The notes under the pieces are model-generated. The model had not been told where the DNA came from. It saw only the letters and a program-made list of their open reading frames with translations, and did no database searches. Of a stretch of DNA of 64,000 nucleotides, positions 33,544 to 41,268 are shown in pieces (position 1 is the first letter of the stretch; the number at the start of each line of letters is the position of its first letter). The position numbers and the translations under genes are program-made. This DNA comes from JAGWBD01 sp965197455 (lineage in GTDB: Bacteria > Chloroflexota > Anaerolineae > Aggregatilineales > Phototrophicaceae). The stretch is taken from assembly GCA_965197455.1 (NCBI GenBank), contig OZ240208.1, positions 62,001 to 126,000 of the forward strand, given 5' to 3'.

Positions 33544-34827
33544 ATGAACACGCGCGAAACCGCTTTCACGATGGATACCTCGAGCATCAAGTTCGGCCCG
33601 GGCGCGACGCGCGAGCTGGGCGCGGACTTGGCTGCTCTGGGCGCGCAACGCGTCATGCTGCTGACCGACGCGCGCCTGGCGCAGGGCGAGTCCGTGGCTG
33701 TAGCGCTGGCGTCCCTGAACGCGGCGGGCATCGATGTGGTGGTCTTCGACGCCGTGCGCGTGGAGCCGAGCGACGCGTCTTTCAAGTCGGCCATCGCCTT
33801 TGCCCAGGCAGGTGGCTTCGATGGCTATGTGGCGGTCGGCGGCGGCTCGGTGATGGACACGGCCAAGGTGGCCAATCTCTACGCCTGCTGGCCGCAGGAG
33901 GACTTCTTTGCCTACGTCAACCCGCCCATCGGCCGCGGTCTGCCCGTGCCCGGGCCGCTCAAATCGCTGATTGCCGTGCCGACGACGGCCGGCACCGGCA
34001 GCGAGACCACCGGCGTCGCTATCTTTGATTACGAGGCCATGCACGCCAAGACCGGCATCGCGCAGCGCGCCCTGCGCCCCACGCTGGGCATCATCGATCC
34101 AGACAACACGGCCACGCTGCCGCCCATGGTCGCGGCCTGCAGCGGCCTCGACGTGCTCAGCCACGCCATCGAGTCGCTCACAGCCCTGCGCTATTCACAG
34201 CGGGCCGCGCCAGGTCACCCGCGCGAGCGACCGGCCTATCAGGGCGCCAACCCGGTCAGCGATGTCTGGGCCGCCGAAGCGCTGCGCATGGTGGGCGACA
34301 ACCTGCTGCGTGCCATCCGCCACCCCGACGACGTTGAGGCGCGCGGCAACATGCTGCTGGCGGCCGCCTGGGCTGGCATCGGCTTCGGCAACGCCGGCGT
34401 ACACCTGCCGCACGGCATGTCCTATCCCGTCTCAGGCATGGTGCGCGACTTTCAGCCGCCGGGCTACGAGGTCGACCACAGTATCGTGCCGCACGGCATG
34501 GCGGTCATCCTCAACGCGCCGGCCGTCTTCCGCTTCACGGCCTGCGCCAATCCGGAGCGTCATCTGCTGGCGGCGCGCTTGCTGGGTCTGGACGTGGCGG
34601 ATGCCGGGCCGCAGGACGCCGGCGAAATTCTGGCGCAGGGCCTGATTGATATCATGCGGGCCACCGGCATGCCCAACGGCCTGGCGGCGCTCGGTTACAG
34701 CGAGGCGGACGCGCCGGCGCTGGCGGATGGAACCCTGCCGCAGCACCGCGTCACGAAACTGTCGCCGCGTCCGGCCGACCGCGATGACCTCATCGCGCTG
34801 TTCAAGGCAGCCATGCGCTACTGGTAG
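33544..34827 (+). CDS. Hydroxyacid-oxoacid transhydrogenase (iron-containing alcohol dehydrogenase family)
   Basis: This 427-aa enzyme matches the ADHFE1/HOT group, which transfers hydride between a hydroxyacid such as 4-hydroxybutyrate and an oxoacid such as 2-oxoglutarate. Typical segments are ETAFTMDTSSIKFGPGATRE at the start, GLDVLSHAIES, GNAGVHLPHGMSYPVSGM, IVPHGMAVILNAPAVFRF and QHRVTKLSPRP at the end. The metal-binding Asp/His residues lie in these segments. The ATG at 33544 follows GGGAGACAG and starts 64 bases after recJ. It converges with the arabinofuranosidase gene three bases away. It could feed 4-hydroxybutyrate into the TCA cycle. Confidence 0.9.
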   Translation: MNTRETAFTMDTSSIKFGPGATRELGADLAALGAQRVMLLTDARLAQGESVAVALASLNAAGIDVVVFDAVRVEPSDASFKSAIAFAQAGGFDGYVAVGGGSVMDTAKVANLYACWPQEDFFAYVNPPIGRGLPVPGPLKSLIAVPTTAGTGSETTGVAIFDYEAMHAKTGIAQRALRPTLGIIDPDNTATLPPMVAACSGLDVLSHAIESLTALRYSQRAAPGHPRERPAYQGANPVSDVWAAEALRMVGDNLLRAIRHPDDVEARGNMLLAAAWAGIGFGNAGVHLPHGMSYPVSGMVRDFQPPGYEVDHSIVPHGMAVILNAPAVFRFTACANPERHLLAARLLGLDVADAGPQDAGEILAQGLIDIMRATGMPNGLAALGYSEADAPALADGTLPQHRVTKLSPRPADRDDLIALFKAAMRYW

Positions 34828-34830
34828 CGG

Positions 34831-36333
34831 CTAGCGCAGCAGCGTCTCCACTGCAGTGAAGGAAAGCGGCGGCAGCAGCAGTTCGTTGCCCTCTTGCAAC
34901 GAGTCCACAGCCAGCGGCCGCGCCACGACGCGCTCCGGCTCCTCAAAGCTGTTGGCCGCCTTCGGGTCCTTGCCACTGAGCTGCCAGGCCCGGACGCTGC
35001 CGTGCGGGCGGCGGTCCTGCCAGTTCAGGGTCAGCGGCACGGCGTCGGTTTGACTGCGGTTGACCAGAAAGAGTGCGCCGATACCTGTTTCGGGATCGTG
35101 TGTGGCGGAGACGTCCAGCAGGGGCACGGGGCCGAACTGCGTCGTTTCGTGCTGCGGCGCCTGCACCAGCACGTCGAGCGAGTTCCCGCTCGCCAGGCGG
35201 CTGAAGAGCAGGAAGGGATAGAAGATCGACTGCTTCAGCAGCGCGTCCGTCTCCGTCAGGATGGGCGCGATGACGTTAACGATCTGCGCCAGACAGGCGA
35301 TCTTCAACACGTCGGCACGACGCAGTAACAGACTCAACCACTGGGCCGCCATCAGGGCGTCTTCAAGGTTGTAGACATCCTCGGCGAGCCGCGGCGCCTC
35401 TCTCCATTCACCCGTCGCCTTCGAGTAATTGTACGAGATGTTCCACTCGTCCCAGGAGAGGTAGATCTCCCGTTTGCTGCGCGTCTTCGCCTTGACGTAA
35501 CGCAACACACCTTCCAGCGTGTCGACAAATTCCTCAAGGGCAATCGTCGTGGCGAGGAAGCTGTCGGTGTCGTTATTGCGGTTGCCCGCGTAATGGTGCA
35601 TGGAGTGGTAATCGACCTGCTCGTAGCAATGTTCCAGCGCGACCCGGTCCCATTCGGGGTAGGTCGGCATCATTGAAGTGGAGGTGCCGCAGAGCACGAG
35701 CTTGATCTCCGGGTCGTGCCAGCGCATCATTTTGGCGGCTTCCAGCGCCTTGCGCCCGTATTCCCCCGCCTCCAGATGGCCGATCTGCCAGCGGCGGCCA
35801 TCCATCTCGTTGCCGATGCACCAGTAGCGCACGCCGTGCGGCTCACGGTGGCCGTTGGCGACGCGCATGTCAGCGTATTTCGTGCCGGCCGGCGCATTGC
35901 AGTATTCGACGAGGTTGGCGGCGTCCTGAATGCTGCCGGTGCCCATGTTGACTCCGAGCATGGGCGCCGTGCCCAGTTGCGCGCAGTAGTCGATGAACTC
36001 GTCGGTGCCGAACTGATTGGTTTCAACGGACTGCCAGGCCAGGTCGCGCCGCGCTGGCCGCTGGTCACGCGGGCCTACGCCATCCTCCCAGCGGTATCCA
36101 CTCAGAAAGTTGCCGCCCGGGTAGCGCATGCTGCGGAAATTTAGTTCGCGCAGCGCCGCCAGCACATCGCGCCGCAAGCCGTTTTCGTCAGCGTGCGGCG
36201 AGCCGGGCTCGTAGATGCCACCATAGATACAGCGGCCCATGTGCTCGGCGAAGCCGCTGAAGAGCAACGGCGAGACCGGGCTGATGATACGGTTGGTGTC
36301 GATGTGAACGTGAGCTGTTTTGTTGTCGGACAC
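34831..36333 (-). CDS. Alpha-L-arabinofuranosidase, GH51
   Basis: This 500-aa intracellular glycosidase removes alpha-L-arabinofuranosyl residues from arabino-oligosaccharides. It has an (alpha/beta)8 barrel and a C-terminal beta-sandwich. The acid/base glutamate lies in CIGNEMDG (about residue 174) and the nucleophile glutamate in LSWDEWNIS (about residue 294). RYPGGNFLSGYRWEDGVGP is diagnostic of GH51. No signal peptide is present, so substrates enter through the ABC transporter encoded just upstream on the same strand. It is the last gene of the sugar operon and gives the best clue that the transporter imports arabinose-containing oligosaccharides. Confidence 0.93.
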   Translation of the reverse strand: MSDNKTAHVHIDTNRIISPVSPLLFSGFAEHMGRCIYGGIYEPGSPHADENGLRRDVLAALRELNFRSMRYPGGNFLSGYRWEDGVGPRDQRPARRDLAWQSVETNQFGTDEFIDYCAQLGTAPMLGVNMGTGSIQDAANLVEYCNAPAGTKYADMRVANGHREPHGVRYWCIGNEMDGRRWQIGHLEAGEYGRKALEAAKMMRWHDPEIKLVLCGTSTSMMPTYPEWDRVALEHCYEQVDYHSMHHYAGNRNNDTDSFLATTIALEEFVDTLEGVLRYVKAKTRSKREIYLSWDEWNISYNYSKATGEWREAPRLAEDVYNLEDALMAAQWLSLLLRRADVLKIACLAQIVNVIAPILTETDALLKQSIFYPFLLFSRLASGNSLDVLVQAPQHETTQFGPVPLLDVSATHDPETGIGALFLVNRSQTDAVPLTLNWQDRRPHGSVRAWQLSGKDPKAANSFEEPERVVARPLAVDSLQEGNELLLPPLSFTAVETLLR

Positions 36334-36381
36334 AGGCTTTCCTTCCGTGTGGAAATCTGACAGACCTTATGCCATCGCTTT

Positions 36382-37236
36382 TCAGCGGCCGCCCATGCCA
36401 CCGGTCAGGGTCACGCCCTGGATGATGCGGCGCTGGAAGATGATGTAGACGATCAGGATGGGAATGGTTGAAAGCACGGCGCCGGAAAGTACCATGGGCC
36501 GGAACTGTTGGCCATAGGCCGAGTTGAGGATGGTCAGTCCCACCGGCAGGGTACGCGTCTCCAGGCTGTTGGTGACGATGAATGGCCAGAACAGGTCATT
36601 GTAGTGACCCAGAAAGACGAAGATGGCCAGCGCCGTCAGCGCGTTGGACGAGAGCGGCAGGATGATCCGTGTGAAGCGGCGCAGGTAGCCGGCGCCATCC
36701 AGCACGGCCGCTTCCTCCAGTTCAAGCGGAATTTGCATAAAGAACTGACGCAGCAGGAAAACGCCAAAGACATTGGCCGCGCCCGGGAAGATAAGGGCGT
36801 TGAAGGTATCCAGCCACTTCAGGTCGCGCATCAGCAGGTAGTTGGGGATGAGGGTGACCTGGGAAGGGATCATGATGGTCACCAGCAGGACCGCGAAAAG
36901 GGCGTTGCTGCCACGGAAACGCAGGCGCGCGAAGGCGTAGGCCGCCGGCGAGCAAATGAGCAGCACCGCGATGGTATAGCAGGTAGTGGCGAAGAGGCTG
37001 TTACGCAGCCACAGGTCGAGGCGCAGGTCCTGGCGCGTGAGCACGTCATTGTAGTTGAATAGCGTCGGGTTGACCGGAATGATCTGCGGCGGCCAGCGAT
37101 TGACCTCCTGGTTGGTCATGAAGGACTGTGAGAAGACCACCAGCAAGGGCATCAACACGAAGAGGGACAGCGCCACCAACACCAGGTAAGCCCAGAACCT
37201 GTTGTGCCACGCCCGTCTTTGATGCCTGGTTGCCAT
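36382..37236 (-). CDS. Carbohydrate ABC transporter permease (MalG/AraQ type)
   Basis: This 284-aa membrane protein of the binding-protein-dependent sugar permease family has six predicted helices. It contains the conserved EEAAVLDGAGYLRRFTRIILPLS coupling (EAA) loop and ends IIQGVTLTGGMGG, the characteristic C-terminus of MalG-type permeases. It lies 18 bases after the other permease and 48 bases before the arabinofuranosidase. The cognate ATPase (MsmX/UgpC type) is not in the window and is probably shared. Confidence 0.92.
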   Translation of the reverse strand: MATRHQRRAWHNRFWAYLVLVALSLFVLMPLLVVFSQSFMTNQEVNRWPPQIIPVNPTLFNYNDVLTRQDLRLDLWLRNSLFATTCYTIAVLLICSPAAYAFARLRFRGSNALFAVLLVTIMIPSQVTLIPNYLLMRDLKWLDTFNALIFPGAANVFGVFLLRQFFMQIPLELEEAAVLDGAGYLRRFTRIILPLSSNALTALAIFVFLGHYNDLFWPFIVTNSLETRTLPVGLTILNSAYGQQFRPMVLSGAVLSTIPILIVYIIFQRRIIQGVTLTGGMGGR

Positions 37237-37254
37237 GGCCCGCTCTCCCTGGTA

Positions 37255-38193
37255 CTAATATTCCACGCGCCGGCTGATGACAAGAAATTGCACGACGGTC
37301 ACGATGGCCATGATGATGGCCAGGGCCACCGCTACGGCAGCGCCGTAGCCCATGCGGAAGGAAGTCCAGGCGGTCTGAAAGAGGTAGAGAATGACGGTGT
37401 AGGAGGAACGCCCTGGCCCGCCATCGGTCATGATGAAGGGTTGGCCGTAGACCTGAAAATGAGCGATTACGCCGGTGACGGTGACGAAGAGGAGGGTTGG
37501 CCTCAACAGGGGCAGGGTGATGTTGAAGAAAAGCTGGCGGCCGTTGGCGCCGTCGATGCGCGCCGCCTCATAGAGGTGTTCGGGGATGCCTTGCAAACCC
37601 GCGATGAAAATCAGCATGGGAAAGCCGAAGCCCCACCATATGGTTGTCAGGCTCAGCGCCGGTATCACCAGAGCCGCGTCGCCCAGCCAGTTTATGGGTC
37701 GAATGCCGAAGAAACTGAGACCATAGTTGATGACGCCAAACTGGGAATTCAGCAACCAGACCCAGATGAGGCCCACCGCGCCAACCGAAAACAGTGATGG
37801 CATGTAGAGCAGCACGCGGTAAAAGTTGGCCCGCCGGACAGGTTGCGAGACTGCAAGGGCTGCAGCAAGGGAAACTGCAGTCGTACCCACCACAGTCATG
37901 GCGGTGAAGACGACGGTGTTTTTCAGGGCGCTCCAGAAGACATCGTCCCTGAGCAATTCCTCGTAATTTTCAAAGCCAATAAATGGCCTTGAGGGACGCA
38001 AGGCGCGCCAGTCATAAAAACTCATCTGCAGGGCCGCAAGAATTGCGCGAGCGACGAAGATGACGAAAAAGACTAAAAACGGCGCCAGGAAAAGCCAGGC
38101 GGCTATTTCTTCCTGCCTCTTCAGGTTGATCTCCGGCAACCAGGAAGGCCGCCGGTTGTGCCCTGCGCCGGGATTGGCGGATGCGCGCGTCAT
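37255..38193 (-). CDS. Carbohydrate ABC transporter permease (MalF/AraP type)
   Basis: This 312-aa membrane permease has a cytoplasmic N-terminus, six or more helices and the EAA-loop motif EHLYEAARIDGANGRQLFFNITLP. It pairs with the MalG-type protein to form the translocation channel. It follows the first sugar-binding protein gene after 104 bases that hold a strong hairpin. One permease pair therefore serves up to three binding proteins encoded immediately upstream. Confidence 0.92.
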   Translation of the reverse strand: MTRASANPGAGHNRRPSWLPEINLKRQEEIAAWLFLAPFLVFFVIFVARAILAALQMSFYDWRALRPSRPFIGFENYEELLRDDVFWSALKNTVVFTAMTVVGTTAVSLAAALAVSQPVRRANFYRVLLYMPSLFSVGAVGLIWVWLLNSQFGVINYGLSFFGIRPINWLGDAALVIPALSLTTIWWGFGFPMLIFIAGLQGIPEHLYEAARIDGANGRQLFFNITLPLLRPTLLFVTVTGVIAHFQVYGQPFIMTDGGPGRSSYTVILYLFQTAWTSFRMGYGAAVAVALAIIMAIVTVVQFLVISRRVEY

Positions 38194-38249
38194 GATAGAC
38201 CCTGTCTCGTCACGGTGGCGTTCGTCAGGTGGCGTTGCTCGCGCCGACC

Positions 38250-38282
38250 ATGGCCGGGGGAGGGACTACCGCCCCCGGCCAT
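38250..38282 (-). promoter_or_regulatory. Intercistronic hairpin between sugar-binding protein 1 and permease
   Basis: A perfect 11-bp stem (ATGGCCGGGGG / CCCCCGGCCAT) closes an 11-base loop between the SBP-1 stop (38298) and the permease start (38193). No U tract follows on the minus strand. Partial termination or mRNA protection would raise SBP over permease levels. Confidence 0.6.
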
Positions 38283-38297
38283 CTTGCTCAGAACGAG

Positions 38298-39632
38298 CTA
38301 TTCGGCGCGATCAAGGATCGCCTGCATACGCTCGGCTGCGTCGTTAAGCGCTTGCTCAACCGTCTTCTGGCCGCTGAGCGCTGAGCGCAGCTCCGGATCC
38401 AGGCTGATCCGGTACATCTCCTGGGTCACGGTGCTGGTGAAATCGAGAATGGCGTATTCGGTGAAGCTGGCGCCCAGCACGACGTTGGAGGGGAAGTTCT
38501 CGGCGTCCAGCGATGCCTGCACGGACAACAGGGCCGGCACCTGTCCGGAGGTGGCCCAGTGCGCCTGGTTTGCGCTCATCCACTTCAAAAAGGTCACGAC
38601 AGCCTCAAACTTCTCGCCCTCAAGGCTTGCCGGCACGAAGAAGGTGTGTGCGCCAATCCAGGTGGCCGGCACGGCGCCGAACTGGTTAAAGGGCACGGCC
38701 TTGCCGTTGATGTCGGTCGAGTCGGCGAAATTGCGGAACCAGGTACCGACGGGAAGCACGGATACGACGCCGCTGGCAAAGCCCTGCCAGTCATCGAATC
38801 CGCCAGGCACTGGCGAGACGTTGTATTTGTGGACCAGGTCATAGGAATTCTGCAACGCAGCGATTCCGGCCTCGGAGTTGACGGTGATGGTCGTGCCGTC
38901 CTCGCTGACCAGACTGCCGCCATGCTGCGCCAGATGGGCGAGGAATTTTACACGCGGGCCCCGGGTCACAGTGTAACCCCACTGGACGACGTTTTCGGCG
39001 TCAAAGTCATCGGAGGCAGCGTTGTTGCCGTTGGCGTCGAGGGTCAGCTGCTGGTACAACTCGACCCAACCCTCGTAGGTGGTCGGCATGGGGCCGTTCG
39101 GGTCCAGGCCGGCCGCCTCGAAGTGGTCGATGTTGATCCACTGGCCCATACCGTGGTTATCCAGCGGTATGCCGTACAGCACGCCGTCGTAGAGCATGCT
39201 GGCGTAGGTGGCGGCGGAGAGATCATCATCGGGCAGCCAGCCGCCGCCGGAGGTGTAGAGATCGCCCAGCGGGCGCATCACGCCAAAGCTGGCGTATTGC
39301 GGCAAGTTGGAGGCGCCCATGAGGACGAGGTCTGGCGGGTTGCCAGCCAGGAAAGAGGCCTGCAGCTTCGCGAAGAGCGTGTCCCAGGGGAGAAGTTCGG
39401 CAGTGACGCCGATATCCGGGTTCTGATCGACGAAATCAGCCAGCATCTCGTTCATGGTGATGCCGTCGGAGCCGCCCAGGCCGTGCCAGTAAGAGATCTT
39501 CTGGTCGCTGGCGCCGAGGTCAGTGACGACGGGTTCCGCGTCCTGAGCTACTGCAGCAAAGGGCAAGGCCAGAACTGCCAGCAGCACCAGAATGACCAGC
39601 CTGAAAACGTTTCTGTTCAAGATTTTCTCCAA
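38298..39632 (-). CDS. Sugar ABC transporter substrate-binding protein 1 (family 1)
   Basis: This 444-aa periplasmic-type sugar-binding protein (MalE/UgpB family) has a signal peptide ending ALPFAAVAQDAEP with no lipobox cysteine. Conserved regions include WHGLGGSDGITMNEMLADF near the N-terminus, GYTAIPLDNHGMGQWIN-type ligand-cleft residues near 155-170 and a C-terminal repeat-like tail (QKTVEQALNDAAERMQ). It is a very close paralogue of SBP-2 with identical length. It is nearest to the permeases and has its own promoter and palindromic operator. Confidence 0.92.
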   Translation of the reverse strand: MEKILNRNVFRLVILVLLAVLALPFAAVAQDAEPVVTDLGASDQKISYWHGLGGSDGITMNEMLADFVDQNPDIGVTAELLPWDTLFAKLQASFLAGNPPDLVLMGASNLPQYASFGVMRPLGDLYTSGGGWLPDDDLSAATYASMLYDGVLYGIPLDNHGMGQWINIDHFEAAGLDPNGPMPTTYEGWVELYQQLTLDANGNNAASDDFDAENVVQWGYTVTRGPRVKFLAHLAQHGGSLVSEDGTTITVNSEAGIAALQNSYDLVHKYNVSPVPGGFDDWQGFASGVVSVLPVGTWFRNFADSTDINGKAVPFNQFGAVPATWIGAHTFFVPASLEGEKFEAVVTFLKWMSANQAHWATSGQVPALLSVQASLDAENFPSNVVLGASFTEYAILDFTSTVTQEMYRISLDPELRSALSGQKTVEQALNDAAERMQAILDRAE

Positions 39633-39684
39633 TTCTCACTTAATCGTAATCGATAAAAAGATACGATATGTGCAGACTGGCTTT

Positions 39685-39700
39685 GGCAACAATTGTTGCC
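39685..39700. promoter_or_regulatory. 16-bp palindromic operator upstream of SBP-1
   Basis: GGCAACAATTGTTGCC is a perfect inverted repeat, centred about 60 bases before the SBP-1 start and just downstream of the predicted transcription start. It is a good candidate repressor site. Confidence 0.6.
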
Positions 39701-39716
39701 TGGACCAGCCTGCACT

Positions 39717-39746
39717 ATCATACAACACATGCAGGGAGGTTTTCAA
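39717..39746 (-). promoter_or_regulatory. Promoter of SBP-1
   Basis: Minus-strand TTGAAA (39741-39746), an 18-base spacer and TATGAT (39717-39722). The palindrome at 39685-39700 would lie around +10 to +25. Confidence 0.5.
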
Positions 39747-39786
39747 AATTTCCTCCCCAAAAGACCTTGAGTCGGGCCGAAGCCGG

Positions 39787-41121
39787 TTATTCGGCGCGGT
39801 CAAGAATTTGCTGCATGCGCTCGGCTGCGTCGTTAAGCGCTTGCTCGACCGTCTTCTGGTCGTTAAGCGCCGCGTTCAACTCCGGCCCCAGACCCGAGTG
39901 GGACAGCTCCGCGGTCGCGGTGCTGGGGTAATCGATAACGCCGTGGTCGGCGAAGCTGGCGCCCAGCACGATGTTAGAGGGAAAGTTCTCGGCGTCCAGC
40001 GATGCCTGCACGGACAGCAGGGCCGGCACCTGGCCGGATTGGGCCCAGTGTGCCTGGTTTTCCAGCATCCACTGCAGCAGGGTCTCGACGGCCTCAAGCT
40101 TCTCGCCCTCAAGGCTGGCCGGCACGAAGAAGGAGTGCATGCCAAACCAGGCGGCCGGCTCGGGGCCGAACTGGTTAAAGGCGATGGCCTTGCTGTTGAT
40201 GTCAATCGTTTTGGAGAAATTCAGGAACCAGGTGCCGGCGGGAATCACCGACACGACGCCACTGGCATAGCCCTGCCAGGCATCGAATCCGGCAGGCACT
40301 GGCGAGACGTGGTATTTGTAGACCAGGTCAACGCTCTTCTGCAAGGCAGCCATTCCGGCCTCGGAGTTGACAGTGACGGTCGTGCCGTCCTCGCTGATCA
40401 GGCTGCCGCCATGCTGCGCCAGGTGGCCGAGGAAATTGACGCGCGGATATCGCCTTACAGAGTAACCCCACTGGACGACGTCCTCCGCGTCAAAGTCTTC
40501 AGAGGCAGCGTTGTTGCCGTTGGCGTCGAGGGTCAGCTGCTGGAACAACTCGACCCAACCCTCGTAGGAATCCGGCATGGGACCGTCCGGGTCCAGGCCG
40601 GCCGCCTCGAAGTGGTCGACATTGATCCACTGGCCCATACCGTGGTTGTCCAGCGGTATGCCATAGAGCACGCCGTCATAGTGCATGCCGGCGTAGGTGG
40701 AAGGGGCGAGGTCATCATCGGGCAGCCAGCCGCCGCCGGAGGTGTACCAGTCGGACATTTGGCGCATCACACCAAAGCTGGCGTATTGCGGCAACTCGGA
40801 GGCGTGCATGAGGACGAGGTCTGGCGGGGTGCCAGCCAGGAAAGAGGCCTGCAGCTTCGCGTAGAGCGTTTCCCAGGGGAGAAGTTCGGCCGAGACGCCG
40901 ATATTCGGATTCTGATCGACGAAATCAGCCAACATCTCGTTCATGGTGGCGCCGTCGGAGCCACTCAGGCCGTGCCAGTAAGAGACCTTCAGGTCGCTGG
41001 CGCCGAGGTCAGTGACGACGGGTTCCGCGTCCTGAGCTACTGCAGCAAAGGGCAACGCCAGAACTGCCAGCAGCACCAGAACGACCAGCCTGAAAATGTT
41101 TCTGTTCATGACTTTCTCCAT
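39787..41121 (-). CDS. Sugar ABC transporter substrate-binding protein 2 (family 1)
   Basis: This 444-aa paralogue of SBP-1 has the same signal-peptide end (VAQDAEP) and no lipobox. Differences concentrate in the ligand-binding middle, for example DWYTSGGGWLPDDDLAPSTY versus the SBP-1 equivalent and PDSYEGWVELFQQL, while the N- and C-termini are almost the same. That pattern is expected when duplicates diverge in specificity. It is preceded by a promoter and an imperfect copy of the SBP-1 operator. Confidence 0.92.
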   Translation of the reverse strand: MEKVMNRNIFRLVVLVLLAVLALPFAAVAQDAEPVVTDLGASDLKVSYWHGLSGSDGATMNEMLADFVDQNPNIGVSAELLPWETLYAKLQASFLAGTPPDLVLMHASELPQYASFGVMRQMSDWYTSGGGWLPDDDLAPSTYAGMHYDGVLYGIPLDNHGMGQWINVDHFEAAGLDPDGPMPDSYEGWVELFQQLTLDANGNNAASEDFDAEDVVQWGYSVRRYPRVNFLGHLAQHGGSLISEDGTTVTVNSEAGMAALQKSVDLVYKYHVSPVPAGFDAWQGYASGVVSVIPAGTWFLNFSKTIDINSKAIAFNQFGPEPAAWFGMHSFFVPASLEGEKLEAVETLLQWMLENQAHWAQSGQVPALLSVQASLDAENFPSNIVLGASFADHGVIDYPSTATAELSHSGLGPELNAALNDQKTVEQALNDAAERMQQILDRAE

Positions 41122-41167
41122 TCCTCAGTGAATTGACAAATAGATACGATATGCGCAGACTGACCCT

Positions 41168-41183
41168 GGCAACAATTATTGCC
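41168..41183. promoter_or_regulatory. Second copy of the palindromic operator, upstream of SBP-2
   Basis: GGCAACAATTATTGCC differs from the SBP-1 operator by one base and keeps its position relative to the promoter and start codon. Confidence 0.55.
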
Positions 41184-41199
41184 TGGGCCAGCCTGCACT

Positions 41200-41228
41200 A
41201 TAATACAACACATACAGTGAGATTCCAA
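41200..41228 (-). promoter_or_regulatory. Promoter of SBP-2
   Basis: Minus-strand TTGGAA (41223-41228), a 17-base spacer and TATTAT (41200-41205), equivalent in place to the SBP-1 promoter. Confidence 0.5.
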
Positions 41229-41268
41229 ATTATCCTCCCCAAAAGACCTTGAGTCGTGCCGAAACCGG

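Larger units (their letters stand above)
38298..41268 (-). repeat. Tandem duplication of sugar-binding protein gene plus its promoter region
   Basis: SBP-1 (38298-39632) with leader 39633-39786 and SBP-2 (39787-41121) with leader 41122-41268 align along genes and leaders. Both genes are 444 codons, and start-to-start distance is 1,489 bp. The leaders share the -10 region, a 16-bp palindrome and the block CCTCCCCAAAAGACCTTGAG. Confidence 0.85.
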
